Source of the DNA: Cognatilysobacter xinjiangensis
GTDB taxonomy: Bacteria; Pseudomonadota; Gammaproteobacteria; Xanthomonadales; Xanthomonadaceae
Assembly (NCBI RefSeq): GCF_014651995.1
Contig: NZ_BMXY01000005.1
Span: forward strand, 103,783 to 167,782
Direction: 5' to 3'
DNA length: 64,000 nucleotides
Below the pieces are notes generated by a model, which was not told the DNA's origin, did not search any database, and saw only the letters and a list, made by a program, of their open reading frames with translations. The first letter of the stretch is position 1. Every line of letters begins with the position of its first letter. Positions 50,964 through 58,507 of this stretch are shown here, piece after piece. The position numbers and the translations under genes were made by a program.

Positions 50964-51317
50964 GAGGCCTAACACCGTGCGACGGTAGAGGACAGTGAAG
51001 TTCTCTGCAAACGCCGGCTGGATGACATGGTTTTGCCACCCGGCGACCCCCGGAAAGCGCTGGCACAGCTCGGACTCCCAAGCAGCAAAGCCTGGCTGCT
51101 CTTCACAGACGAGGACCGGCTCGCCAGAGCCTTCCAGTTGGAAGTAGACATCATCGTAGGTGACGAGATCACGCTTGAACGCGGCGATGGATTCGACCCA
51201 CGACCATTGAACGTGACGGGCGCCCACCGAGAACCCTGAGCCATCTACAGCGATGACCTCCCATTGCGGCTCGTTGCCGCGGGATAGCTTCTCTCTCAAG
51301 CGCTTCAGAATTTCCAC
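50556..51317 (-). CDS. Cassette gene fused in frame to the duplicated lipoprotein
   Basis: From GTG 51317 a soluble protein (VEILKRLREKLSRGNEPQWE; SGFSVGARHVQWSWVESIAA; VLVCEEQPGFAAWESELCQ) runs to the core at 50970, read as V-L-G-L-M, and continues into the lipoprotein. The soluble part has two cysteines and may be a small-molecule binding or structural domain. The fusion would place a signal peptide in the middle, so the fused form is unlikely to be functional as such. Confidence 0.5.
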   Translation of the reverse strand: MEILKRLREKLSRGNEPQWEVIAVDGSGFSVGARHVQWSWVESIAAFKRDLVTYDDVYFQLEGSGEPVLVCEEQPGFAAWESELCQRFPGVAGWQNHVIQPAFAENFTVLYRRTVLGLMPTLSRAMVVLMLAVAAGCASLTDGPDRPLTAPELVGTYEFGRAGFAETVELHADGSYTRTLLGHLGQDSASFDGTWRVEGNRILFTPGAGLPSSSAPEPSEAFFYRHKPAFAPQRLIKFGRVDDWFVYVPQASR

Positions 51318-51712
51318 GGCGCACCTAACACCGGCCCATGCTGCGTCATCCGCCGGCGCCAGTACAAGGCAGGCACAGCCAAGGAGCACCCGACTAGGCT
51401 GGCCAAGAGGTCCCACGGATCCGCGCGGTGCTGAGGCATGGCCAACTGCACCGCTTCTACGAACGCGAGCACAGCCAGCGCGACGGCAGCGGATCCAGCG
51501 GGGCGGGAAGGAACGACGAACGCCTGCCAAAAGGTGAGCGTGAGCCCCGCGAAGAAGTTTGGTGCGCTACCCAAGAGCCACAGCGGGAGTGCTGGAGCTG
51601 CAACCCAGCGCAGCGGCCCAGTGCAGAAGAGCCACAGGGCGAACAGCACGCCGGCCCACCGCAAAAGCGCTGCGTCTCGCTTGATGGTCAAGAGCGCCGT
51701 GAGGTCCGTCAT
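51305..51712 (-). CDS. VanZ-like membrane protein, copy 1 (135 aa)
   Basis: Three to four helices are predicted, with conserved CTGPLRWVAAPALPLWLLGS, FAGLTLTFWQAFVVP and VEAVQLAMPQHRADPWDLLA. The last segment (EAVQL...RxxDxxDLL) is the VanZ-like signature. It crosses the core as VLGAPWKF and stops at the next gene's start. A close relative lies at about 58.97-59.36 kb. Confidence 0.7.
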   Translation of the reverse strand: MTDLTALLTIKRDAALLRWAGVLFALWLFCTGPLRWVAAPALPLWLLGSAPNFFAGLTLTFWQAFVVPSRPAGSAAVALAVLAFVEAVQLAMPQHRADPWDLLASLVGCSLAVPALYWRRRMTQHGPVLGAPWKF

Positions 51713-51717
51713 GGGCC

Positions 51718-52176
51718 CTAACACCGGCGCGCACCCGAAACACCGCGCCCGGGCGTGCTGGAACATGGCCCGGAACGGAAGTGGTCCAGATCGACCCATT
51801 GGCTGGCCACTGTGCCCGGAAGATAGTGGAAACGGCCTGCAAGGCAAACGTGGCTCTTCCCATCGCGGCGGGCTACTGCGACAGATCGCTCGAAGGCCGC
51901 TCGCGGAACGGGTGGCAGGCGTTCGATTCCAAACACTGCGATCCCCGGGCTGTTCGACCCGCAGGGCCCGACGAGCACGCCGTGGTGGAACGCGGAGAGG
52001 CAGGCATTGAAGCGAATGCGCCTACCGCTGAATATCTCCGGGCTTTCAAATAGGGACGTTGAGGACACTGTCGGCGCCGGTCGGGGGCCGCAACCGCAGA
52101 GTACAAGCCCGACGATGGCTAGTGCTGCACCTGGCAGCAGCGAGCTTCGCTTCAATTGCCTCGTGTTGCTTGCCAT
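51718..52176 (-). CDS. Cassette lipoprotein (152 aa)
   Basis: Signal ending IVGLVLCGCG gives a lipobox. The mature part has FESPEIFSGRRIRFNACLSA, then a short GPCGSNSPGIAVFGIE, VCLAGRFHYLPGTVASQWVD. It ends GARRC, with TAG in the attC core. Similar to small OB-fold-like outer-membrane lipoproteins; no named family. Confidence 0.62.
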   Translation of the reverse strand: MASNTRQLKRSSLLPGAALAIVGLVLCGCGPRPAPTVSSTSLFESPEIFSGRRIRFNACLSAFHHGVLVGPCGSNSPGIAVFGIERLPPVPRAAFERSVAVARRDGKSHVCLAGRFHYLPGTVASQWVDLDHFRSGPCSSTPGRGVSGARRC

Positions 52177-52558
52177 AGCGCCCTAACACCGCGAACCTTG
52201 ACCGAAACTCGAACACGATCACTCCGTACACCAGCAAGTAGGCAATACGGCCTTCAATGAAACTCGCGTCCCGAATAATTTCCATTGGCGTAGCGAACGG
52301 GAGCGACGCGACGAACGGCACTAACCAAAGTGCGAAGAAGGAAAAAGGCCCCGACCACCGGCAGCGCCACAACTGAATTGCCGAGACAACGCAGGCAACA
52401 CCTACCACGATCCCTAGTGGACCGACCCACCCAGGCAGCTCTTCCCCCAGCTGAAAGCCTCCGGTAAGCAGGAAGTATGCAAACGCTAGCGCAACGAAGC
52501 CGCCAAACACCGATTGCGAAACGGACAGGAGTGCTATCGGGAGCGGTGGAACTTTCAT
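52046..52558 (-). CDS. Cassette membrane protein (four helices), reads past the core
   Basis: The start is ATG 52558 (MKVPPLPIALLSVSQSVFGG). Helices about 8-32, 45-65, 72-92 and 105-125. The native end is probably near FEFRSRF. The frame then reads the core at 52184 as VLGRYGKQ and continues to 52046. No family. Confidence 0.55.
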   Translation of the reverse strand: MKVPPLPIALLSVSQSVFGGFVALAFAYFLLTGGFQLGEELPGWVGPLGIVVGVACVVSAIQLWRCRWSGPFSFFALWLVPFVASLPFATPMEIIRDASFIEGRIAYLLVYGVIVFEFRSRFAVLGRYGKQHEAIEAKLAAARCSTSHRRACTLRLRPPTGADSVLNVPI

Positions 52559-52562
52559 AGCG

Positions 52563-52620
52563 GCTAACACCTGAGCTAAGCCGCGCCACGAAGTGGCGTC
52601 GGCTTGAGCGACTAGTTAGC
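52563..52620 (-). repeat. Full-length attC site
   Basis: GGCTAACACC, the palindrome AAGCCGCGCCACGAAGTGGC with GTCGGCTT, and GTTAGCTGG give a complete, well-paired site. It follows a geneless cassette. Confidence 0.85.
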
Positions 52621-52924
52621 TGGCCAGCGGCGGGGCGGACCAACACGAGATAGGGATACTGCATTTGCTTTACGCCCTGCCGCAATGGGCGAAGCGGCGG
52701 ATGGCCGATAGCAAGCCGACGTCGGTGCACCGACCGGCCGAAGGCAGGCAAGCCCGGCCGCGATGGTTCCAAGCGCCGCCGATGACGTCCGGGCGGTATT
52801 CAATACCGCTGACTACGAAGCCGGTGCGGCGCGAACCGTGATGCTTGGCGAGCGTGATGCAGCCGAAGCGCTTGGCGCAACCTCGAGCGCTTGAGCAGAA
52901 AGCCGGGAGTGCAGGAGGGACAGC
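52621..52924. other. Cassette without a convincing gene
   Basis: A unit bounded by attC 52563-52620 and the core at 52925. Frames are short and lack codon bias. I see no promoter or RNA that I can support. Confidence 0.5.
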
Positions 52925-52956
52925 TAACACCCGCCCATCCTGGACGCGAGGTGCGC

Positions 52957-53304
52957 CTATTCTGGGCCAGCGTTTGGCGGGGGCAAAGTGAAACGCCGGG
53001 CCTCGATGGTGAATCGCGCGCTAGCGGTCCTGCACACTGTGCCTTGCCATGTCTCGCCATTCCGCCATGCCCAGAAATCCATTTCATGGACATCGCTCGC
53101 GCGAGGGCACGTCTTTCCCCCGGCCGTGTCCTTCACATCTACAAACCCTTGGAGCGCTAGAGCATCTGCTGCGGTCTTGCCAGAGTACGTCTTCGCTACC
53201 GCTGGTTCTACTCGGTTGGCCAGCGGAGCGTCACTCGGGGCGCAGCCGACCGATGCCACGGCAACACATACGACCACCGCGGCTAATGCTTGGCTCAAAG
53301 TCAT
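52957..53304 (-). CDS. Cassette lipoprotein (115 aa)
   Basis: The start is ATG 53304. Signal VVVCVAVASVGCAPS gives a lipobox. The mature part contains PAVAKTYSGKTAADALALQG, then KTCPRASDVHEMDFWAWRNG and QGTVCRTASARFTIEARRF. No family. It stops before the core at 52925. Confidence 0.62.
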   Translation of the reverse strand: MTLSQALAAVVVCVAVASVGCAPSDAPLANRVEPAVAKTYSGKTAADALALQGFVDVKDTAGGKTCPRASDVHEMDFWAWRNGETWQGTVCRTASARFTIEARRFTLPPPNAGPE

Positions 53305-53330
53305 GGAGGTTCCGTTCGGTAACAGAAGCG

Positions 53331-53636
53331 CTAGAGCCGACAGGCAAGTACGCGCAAGTTGGCTATGGGCGCTAACACCGCGACTGGCTCGAGATCTTTC
53401 GGGAACTGACCTGCCGGGCCCCACTCAGCTTCGGTGAAGTCTTCCGGCACGTTGCGACGATGCCACGCCCTGTTGAGGTGAGCATATACGTGGCCGAGAT
53501 CAATGCGGAACTCTGGCTCGCCATACTCCGGGTCGACCTGAAGCTCACGGATAAGCTCCCCAAGGTGCTCGTGAGCATCTGCCAAGTCGCTAAGAAGCAG
53601 TGACCAGCCCATGGGGTTCGAGTTGCGATTAATCAT
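53331..53636 (-). CDS. Cassette protein (101 aa), helical
   Basis: The start is ATG 53636. A helical protein (LLSDLADAHEHLGELIREL; IDLGHVYAHLNRAWHRRN; DFTEAEWGPA) with several His residues. It resembles the unnamed 'H-E-H-L...H-x-Y-A-H-L-N-x-A-W-x-x-R' proteins that are common in integron and phage-like DNA. The frame runs through the core at 53373 (VLAPIANL) and stops at 53331. Confidence 0.65.
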   Translation of the reverse strand: MINRNSNPMGWSLLLSDLADAHEHLGELIRELQVDPEYGEPEFRIDLGHVYAHLNRAWHRRNVPEDFTEAEWGPAGQFPKDLEPVAVLAPIANLRVLACRL

Positions 53637-53646
53637 GTTCCAGCCG

Positions 53647-53757
53647 CCTAACACCGGAGTTAAGCCGCGACGCGTAGTGGAGGCTTTGCAGTGGCAAGCT
53701 CTACCTGCCACTGCAAAGCCGGAACGAAGCGGCGTCGGCTTGAACGACTAGTTAGCG
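53647..53757 (-). repeat. Long attC site with extra hairpin
   Basis: CCTAACACC and GTTAGCG end cores are 111 bases apart. Inside, GGCTTTGCAGTGGCA (53682-53696) and its complement (53706-53720) form a perfect 15-bp hairpin, nested in the normal AAGCCG/CGGCTT arms. It is the largest attC in the array. Confidence 0.8.
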
Positions 53758-54124
53758 CCCGCCCGGGTTGGGACAGACGCCGCGAAAGACTTACGGCCGC
53801 GAGGATGCCATGACACGGCCGGATCGGCAGCGGCCCGTGAGCGACGCACCGACCAGCGCGACGGAGGAGGGCCAAGCGGGCCGCGCTGCGGAAGCAGGGC
53901 GGCAAGCCAATTCAGTAATGGCAGGGCGAGTACCGCAACCGCCGAGATGTGGCCGGGCAGGGTGCCGCGCTGCAGACGGTTCAGCTGTGCGCTTTGCCTA
54001 GCGCGGCACGCTGCGTGAAGCCGGCTAAGTCTCCGGGCACGCGCGACGGTGCTCGACGACTCGCTTGCGATGGCGGCTGGACCGGATGGCGACGGACGAG
54101 GCGCCGGACCCAAGTGCCGAAAAC
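53758..54124. other. Cassette without a convincing gene
   Basis: A unit of about 370 bases with only weak frames. The minus-strand frame across it is rich in Arg, Ser and Pro, the usual sign of a noncoding GC-rich stretch. Confidence 0.5.
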
Positions 54125-54439
54125 CTACGCCCTCACTGCGGGCGCTAACACCGCCGCGCACCGCTTAGCTTTGCGGGCCAGGATGATGCCGTGAATGACA
54201 GCGACGGCCGACATTAGCAGCAGAAGCGGGTACAGGAACAATAGATCGACTCGGATGTTGCACTCACCGGTGCATAGGACCCGGGCGAACATCAGGTACT
54301 CGTAGCCAGCATAGCTAGCCCAAACCGCGGCTCCGGCGAGAGCGAGTTTGCTGCGGATCCGCCACCAAAGGAGGATGAAGAGCCCCGCGACAATCAGGGC
54401 CAACCATGGGTGCGCAATGAAGATGCCCAAGAGTTCCAT
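54125..54439 (-). CDS. Cassette membrane protein (104 aa)
   Basis: Three helices: LALIVAGLFILLWWRI, LALAGAAVWASYAGYEYLMF and DLLFLYPLLLLMSAVAVIHG. Charged end KAKRC, then reads the core as AVLAPAVRA. No family. Confidence 0.6.
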   Translation of the reverse strand: MELLGIFIAHPWLALIVAGLFILLWWRIRSKLALAGAAVWASYAGYEYLMFARVLCTGECNIRVDLLFLYPLLLLMSAVAVIHGIILARKAKRCAAVLAPAVRA

Positions 54440-54466
54440 AGCGGCCTAACACCGCCCGTGCCGGGC

Positions 54467-54745
54467 TTAGCGATAGCGATCACGAGCCCGCTCACGGAGG
54501 CCATGCCATGCGAGCAGGGCAAGTACGGCAGGCATTGCCAGAAAAAGACAGACGACTGTCCAGTACCGTGCCACTCCGGTGCCCGCCGCCGTGAGGGGGG
54601 CGCAGCCAAAGCTGTACCGGGCACAGAAGGTGAAGTCCCCGTCGAGCGCGTCGTGACCAACCCAGACGAAGGCCGCCAGTGAAAGAACTAGCAAAGCCAA
54701 GTTGGCCAGCTGCTTCCGAGCAACTATCCGACTGCCGATAAGCAT
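54467..54745 (-). CDS. Cassette membrane protein (92 aa)
   Basis: The start is ATG 54745. Two helices: LALLVLSLAAFVWVGHDA and YWTVVCLFLAMPAVLALLAW, with FCARYSFGCAPL between them. No family. It stops just before the core at 54447. Confidence 0.58.
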   Translation of the reverse strand: MLIGSRIVARKQLANLALLVLSLAAFVWVGHDALDGDFTFCARYSFGCAPLTAAGTGVARYWTVVCLFLAMPAVLALLAWHGLRERARDRYR

Positions 54746-54757
54746 GATCAGGGCTCT

Positions 54758-55007
54758 AACACCGATCACACGCCGAAAGAGCGGCCGGCTGGATCTCTTC
54801 GCTTGCGACGAGTGTGCCACGCAAGCGCGAGAGCTGGCGCGCGATGGGAAACGACAGGCGCAACGCGACTCTTTCCGCGGCCGGGTGCGAACGACCCAAG
54901 CGCGAAACCGGCGCCGCGGCCACGATTGCTGCCGCCGATTGCTGCCGTGAGCCGTGGTGTACAAGATCTCCGAGGGAGCCGCCGGAAATACTGCCGCGTG
55001 TGAGCGC
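54758..55007. other. Cassette without a convincing gene
   Basis: About 250 bases between the cores at 54757 and 55008 with no supported frame. Confidence 0.5.
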
Positions 55008-55017
55008 TAACACCGCC

Positions 55018-55425
55018 TCATCTGGAAGCCTGCGGCACATACACAAACCAGTCGTCGACCCTGCCGAACTTTATAAGGCGCTGGGGAGCAAAAGCGGGCT
55101 TGTGGCGGTAGAAGAAGGCTTCGGAGGGCTCGGGCGCTGAACTGCTCGGCAGGCCGGCGCCGGGAGTGAAGAGGATTCGGTTGCCTTCAACCCGCCAGGT
55201 TCCGTCAAAGCTCGCGGAGTCCTGGCCCAAGTGGCCAAGAAGCGTCCGCGTATACGACCCGTCGGCATGAAGCTCCACCGTTTCAGCGAACCCTGCGCGA
55301 CCAAATTCGTATGTGCCTACTAGTTCGGGCGCGGTACGTGGACGATCTGGACCGTCAGTGAGCGATGCACAGCCCGCCGCGACTGCCAGCATTAGCACGA
55401 CCATGGCGCGACTAAGAGTGGGCAT
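55018..55425 (-). CDS. Cassette lipoprotein, duplicate copy 2 (135 aa)
   Basis: The gene and its cassette boundaries match copy 1 at 50556-50963 base for base, apart from one change that turns Leu into Arg in the DGPDRPLTAPEL segment. The near identity shows a recent cassette duplication by recombination, since the other cassettes between them are unrelated. Confidence 0.75.
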   Translation of the reverse strand: MPTLSRAMVVLMLAVAAGCASLTDGPDRPRTAPELVGTYEFGRAGFAETVELHADGSYTRTLLGHLGQDSASFDGTWRVEGNRILFTPGAGLPSSSAPEPSEAFFYRHKPAFAPQRLIKFGRVDDWFVYVPQASR

Positions 55426-55430
55426 GAGGC

Positions 55431-55796
55431 CTAACACCGCCGCGAACTGTTGATGCCGGACCGCCGACCATTGGGCCTAGTGAGTGCACGCTCGTAGGAA
55501 GAGGTGATTAGCTCACGGAGCTCTGCATCAGGGACGGCGGCGACATTGACGACTGTGACCCAATGAAACCTAGCCATATAGCGTGCCGGCTTGAACCCGG
55601 GAATGTCGGTGAGCTCAAGGAAGCGCTCAGCGGACGTGCGGAAGCTGAAGCGCCACTGTTCCGGCTCGCTGGTTTTGAAGTAGGCGAACTTCTTTCCGCC
55701 CACGTAGTAGACCAGCACGTTGCTCGGCGGCCCGTAGAGCTTCGACGAGGCGCCTGGATAGCCGGAGCAGAGCTCTTTGACCGTTTCGACATCCAT
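55431..55796 (-). CDS. MmcQ/YjbR family DNA-binding-like protein (121 aa)
   Basis: The pattern VETVKELCSGYPGASSKLYG, YYVGGKKFAYFKTSEPEQW and TDIPGFKPARYMARFHWVTV, then LRELITSSYERA is that of the MmcQ/YjbR family (a double-wing fold of unknown biological role). It ends INSSRRC with TAG in the attC core. The length is complete for the family. Confidence 0.82.
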   Translation of the reverse strand: MDVETVKELCSGYPGASSKLYGPPSNVLVYYVGGKKFAYFKTSEPEQWRFSFRTSAERFLELTDIPGFKPARYMARFHWVTVVNVAAVPDAELRELITSSYERALTRPNGRRSGINSSRRC

Positions 55797-55830
55797 GGGC
55801 TTTCCCTAGCGGCCTAACGCCTGAACGCCA

Positions 55831-56124
55831 TCAGCCATGACGGTTGACCGCGAGCGTGTACAGGTAGCTCACGGGCCACATGAAGATGACGCCAAAGAAC
55901 CAAAGCCAGCTCCCGGCTTGGTGAGCACGACGAGCAGCAATGTAGATTGTGGCAAACGTGGCAAGGATTGCGACGAACATCAGCGCCGTGCCAAAAATGC
56001 CCAGGACCTCGACCGGTCCGCCGGTAACGGAGCCCGAGTCTCCAACGACAACCGCGCAATAGGCAAAGAAGGCCAGTACTAGCGCGAGTCCGATTTTTGG
56101 AATCCGATTGCGTGACATTTCCAT
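55831..56124 (-). CDS. Cassette membrane protein (97 aa)
   Basis: Three helices (IGLALVLAFFAYCAVVVG; VLGIFGTALMFVAILATFAT; SWLWFFGVIFMWPVSYLYTL). It stops before the core at 55815. No family. Confidence 0.58.
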   Translation of the reverse strand: MEMSRNRIPKIGLALVLAFFAYCAVVVGDSGSVTGGPVEVLGIFGTALMFVAILATFATIYIAARRAHQAGSWLWFFGVIFMWPVSYLYTLAVNRHG

Positions 56125-56143
56125 GAGGGCGCTAACACCGGCG

Positions 56144-56647
56144 CTAGAGAGGATACTTGCGCCGCAATTTGCTTAGTTCGGAAATAAGTAGGGGGATGCT
56201 AGCGCAAATGCCTCGCAACACCTCCACCGAAAAGTGGTGTTCTAACGGTGGATCAACGAAGACTGGGGTGGAGATGGCGATTGCGTACCGGCCATAAGCT
56301 TCGGTATGCCACCGAGAGTGGGCGAACAAGTTCCGTCTTTCCCTCAGCTCGTGGGCCTTCTCTAGCCAGTCGAGGTAATCCTGTTGTGCTGACTTGTCAC
56401 TGGCGTAGACCTTCGAGACTTGGCGCTCGATGCGTTTCAGCAAGTCCGCCGCGCCGAGATCGCCAGCAATTGCGGTGTACTGGTCTAGCCCTTTGCCGGA
56501 GTCGTGCCAAGCGACACAAAGATGTAATGCGGTGACGAAGTCCGAAAATGCGAAGAAGAATTGACCGAGGAGCGCTGTGATCTCGGCCTCGGCGGCACGT
56601 TGCATGGCAAATCGTTCATGCACCCGCACATGCGAGAAATCTTCCAT
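56144..56647 (-). CDS. Cassette protein with HEPN-like RNxxxH motif (167 aa)
   Basis: This is a helical protein. HELRERRNLFAHSRWHTEAY at about 113-132 contains R-N-L-F-A-H, the RNxxxH motif that gives HEPN ribonucleases their active site. The upstream helices (RIERQVSKVYASDKSAQQDY) also fit a HEPN-type bundle. HEPN proteins are frequent toxins and phage-abortive nucleases. No MNT antitoxin cassette is adjacent. The nuclease role is inferred from the motif. Confidence 0.6.
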   Translation of the reverse strand: MEDFSHVRVHERFAMQRAAEAEITALLGQFFFAFSDFVTALHLCVAWHDSGKGLDQYTAIAGDLGAADLLKRIERQVSKVYASDKSAQQDYLDWLEKAHELRERRNLFAHSRWHTEAYGRYAIAISTPVFVDPPLEHHFSVEVLRGICASIPLLISELSKLRRKYPL

Positions 56648-56669
56648 AGCGCCCTAACACCGCCTCATG

Positions 56670-56939
56670 CTACCGCACCGCCCGGCTACTCGCCTTTACG
56701 CGCGCCCAAGATCCAGATGCTCGATCCGGTAGCTCGAGCAACCAAGTAGCTGCGCACAGGCTGCAGACATAAGCCTGCACAAGCCCAGGCGAGTACGGCT
56801 CTCCGGCGGAGGGCACCAGAGATTCTCGCAGCAACCCGGTTAGGACGGCCTTGTCTACTTCGGCACAGCATGCTTCACGACTGCCGACAAAGTTCAGCGC
56901 GCTGTGCGGATATATCGACGCGCAACGGCAGTTGTTCAT
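56670..56939 (-). CDS. Cassette protein, last part of the triple frame (89 aa)
   Basis: ATG 56939 starts MNNCRCASIYPHSALNFVGS, a cysteine-rich small protein (about seven Cys, including REACCAEVDKA and YVCSLCAATWLLEL). It could hold a metal or disulfides. No family. Confidence 0.5.
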   Translation of the reverse strand: MNNCRCASIYPHSALNFVGSREACCAEVDKAVLTGLLRESLVPSAGEPYSPGLVQAYVCSLCAATWLLELPDRASGSWARVKASSRAVR

Positions 56940-57500
56940 GAGGCCTAACACCCCATGTTCCTCGTGATTCGAAGGTTCCGGCGGCGGCGGTGGAGCTGGA
57001 CTGTATTCCAGCGGGGAGCGGTCCTGAGGCGGGAGCAGTTGTGACAGCGGCGCTTTGCCCGCGACGGCCTCGGACACGGCCCTGAAACCTGGATTCCACC
57101 GGACGTTATCGATGCCTTCCCGATAGCCAGTGGTGAGGTCAAGCACATTGGCGCCGGAAGCTTGGAACTGGCCGGTTCCGGCCGGCAGGAACGCCATGTA
57201 GTAGTGGCCGACGACGAAACGGTCGCCGCAGCCGGGGTGGGGACTGAATTCAAACGCCGTGTACGACGCATGGCCACGCAGCTTCTCCACGACCCGGATG
57301 TTGCCCCGCGCAAGCGCATGACCGCGTTCCGTCGGGGCTTGTTCGTTGATCGAAGTGCTTAGCACGCGAAACACGAAGACGTCAGCAGCCGTGGAAACGG
57401 TCTCGTCCGTGACCTGCGGGAATATGCACGAAGTGGCTGACGCCGACATGGGCAGAAGTGCCACAGAAAACATCACGCCGTAGAAGAGTTTCCTGAACAT
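56670..57500 (-). CDS. Exported cassette protein, middle part of the triple frame
   Basis: ATG 57500 starts a protein with a signal peptide (LFYGVMFSVALLPMSASAT). The mature part has VSTAADVFVFRVLSTSINEQ, FEFSPHPGCGDRFVVGHYYM and a proline run (PAPPPPPEPS) near the end. It resembles small secreted TIMP-like proteins, but the match is loose. Confidence 0.6.
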   Translation of the reverse strand: MFRKLFYGVMFSVALLPMSASATSCIFPQVTDETVSTAADVFVFRVLSTSINEQAPTERGHALARGNIRVVEKLRGHASYTAFEFSPHPGCGDRFVVGHYYMAFLPAGTGQFQASGANVLDLTTGYREGIDNVRWNPGFRAVSEAVAGKAPLSQLLPPQDRSPLEYSPAPPPPPEPSNHEEHGVLGLMNNCRCASIYPHSALNFVGSREACCAEVDKAVLTGLLRESLVPSAGEPYSPGLVQAYVCSLCAATWLLELPDRASGSWARVKASSRAVR

Positions 57501-58010
57501 GGCTAACACCGCGGGCGGCTGACGCCAGTGCCGCAGCGCCCGGAACGCATCACCTTGCTCATACTCGTTGCCGCGCTTGGACACGAACTCTAGAAAACTG
57601 CTGATGCAAGCGCGCTGTGCGACGCTGAGGCCCGAATACTGTTCATGCGAGTGGCTGGGATGACTCTTCGACGGCTGAAGCATAAATAGGACTGATCCAA
57701 GTATTTCGTTGCCTACGAGCGGCTCGCCTGTGTGTTGCGCCGAGTAACTCATGTAGGCCGGCAAGTAGTAGCAAAACTCGCTGGCTCCCATATGCGCGAG
57801 CTGACACCCATAGAACACAATTTCCGCTGCGGTGAGATCGGACCAATTCTGATCAGTACGAGCGACGGCCGCGACTTTCCATTCTTCATCCGTAATCGTA
57901 CCGGACATACCCTTTTGGTCGGTGAGCCAAAACTGGCGCAGCGAGAGCTCCGGGCGCGGCACGGCTGCAAAAGCGCGAGAGATCGACTGCAAGAGCTCGT
58001 GTATTTCCAT
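56670..58010 (-). CDS. Three cassette genes in one uninterrupted frame (446 aa)
   Basis: From ATG 58010 the first cassette gene is a DUF6714-like protein (ELLQSISRAFAAVPRPELSL; EFCYYLPAYMSYSAQ) of about 165 residues. The frame crosses the core at 57504 (AVLAM) into the second gene and the core at 56946 (GVLGLM) into the third. All three have their own ATG (58010, 57500, 56939). No stop lies between. The combined product would join soluble, secreted and small domains and may be only partly translated as such. Confidence 0.6.
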   Translation of the reverse strand: MEIHELLQSISRAFAAVPRPELSLRQFWLTDQKGMSGTITDEEWKVAAVARTDQNWSDLTAAEIVFYGCQLAHMGASEFCYYLPAYMSYSAQHTGEPLVGNEILGSVLFMLQPSKSHPSHSHEQYSGLSVAQRACISSFLEFVSKRGNEYEQGDAFRALRHWRQPPAVLAMFRKLFYGVMFSVALLPMSASATSCIFPQVTDETVSTAADVFVFRVLSTSINEQAPTERGHALARGNIRVVEKLRGHASYTAFEFSPHPGCGDRFVVGHYYMAFLPAGTGQFQASGANVLDLTTGYREGIDNVRWNPGFRAVSEAVAGKAPLSQLLPPQDRSPLEYSPAPPPPPEPSNHEEHGVLGLMNNCRCASIYPHSALNFVGSREACCAEVDKAVLTGLLRESLVPSAGEPYSPGLVQAYVCSLCAATWLLELPDRASGSWARVKASSRAVR

Positions 58011-58507
58011 CCGCCGCCTAACACCGCATCAGCTGCCCTGCACTCGGACTCTTTTGCAGCCGACTCTCGGAAGTAGCGGACTCCCGCTACTGCGACCGAC
58101 TGTGAGCCACCGATTTGGATGGGCAGCTGCAGCTCAACGTCCGGCTTGTGGCCTAGGCGATCACATTCAGGGCACGCCTCGATCTTGAGGTGCGCCAATA
58201 CGCCATTTGATTTTTTCAGAAGGTCGCCATGGTAGGTGACCTGCGGCCCATCGGTGAACGAAACCGCTACAAATGAGTCAAAGCAACGGACCGGGATTTG
58301 CTGAAGAGTTGCTGAGGTTTCAGATAGCTGGATGGTGCTGCGAAGACGCGGGTAGCCAGGCTCGCTCGGCTTTGCCAAGGGATTTGGGATGAATGCCACA
58401 TACGCATCCGCCGGAACTGGCGGAGGTGGCGGCGGCGGAAGCGCGCTAGCCACTGGAGCGAGTGCGGCTAGGAGGACAACAGCTGCATGTGGCGGCGTGA
58501 GCTTCAT
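57749..58507 (-). CDS. Exported cassette protein, reads past the core
   Basis: Signal peptide about 1-22 (ALAPVASA), then a proline run PPPPPPPVPADAYVAFIPNP. The mature part (TIQLSETSATLQQIPVRCFD; LKIEACPECDRLGHKPDVEL) ends near CRAADA. The frame then reads the core at 58019 as VLGGG and continues in a different frame from the next gene, to 57749. The native end is probably near 58020. Confidence 0.6.
   Translation of the reverse strand: MKLTPPHAAVVLLAALAPVASALPPPPPPPVPADAYVAFIPNPLAKPSEPGYPRLRSTIQLSETSATLQQIPVRCFDSFVAVSFTDGPQVTYHGDLLKKSNGVLAHLKIEACPECDRLGHKPDVELQLPIQIGGSQSVAVAGVRYFRESAAKESECRAADAVLGGGWKYTSSCSRSLALLQPCRARSSRCASFGSPTKRVCPVRLRMKNGKSRPSLVLIRIGPISPQRKLCSMGVSSRIWEPASFATTCRPT

Noticed and set aside
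53748..54161. 137-residue minus-strand frame in a geneless cassette
   Set aside because: Arg/Ser/Pro-rich with no ribosome site; typical of noncoding GC-rich DNA.
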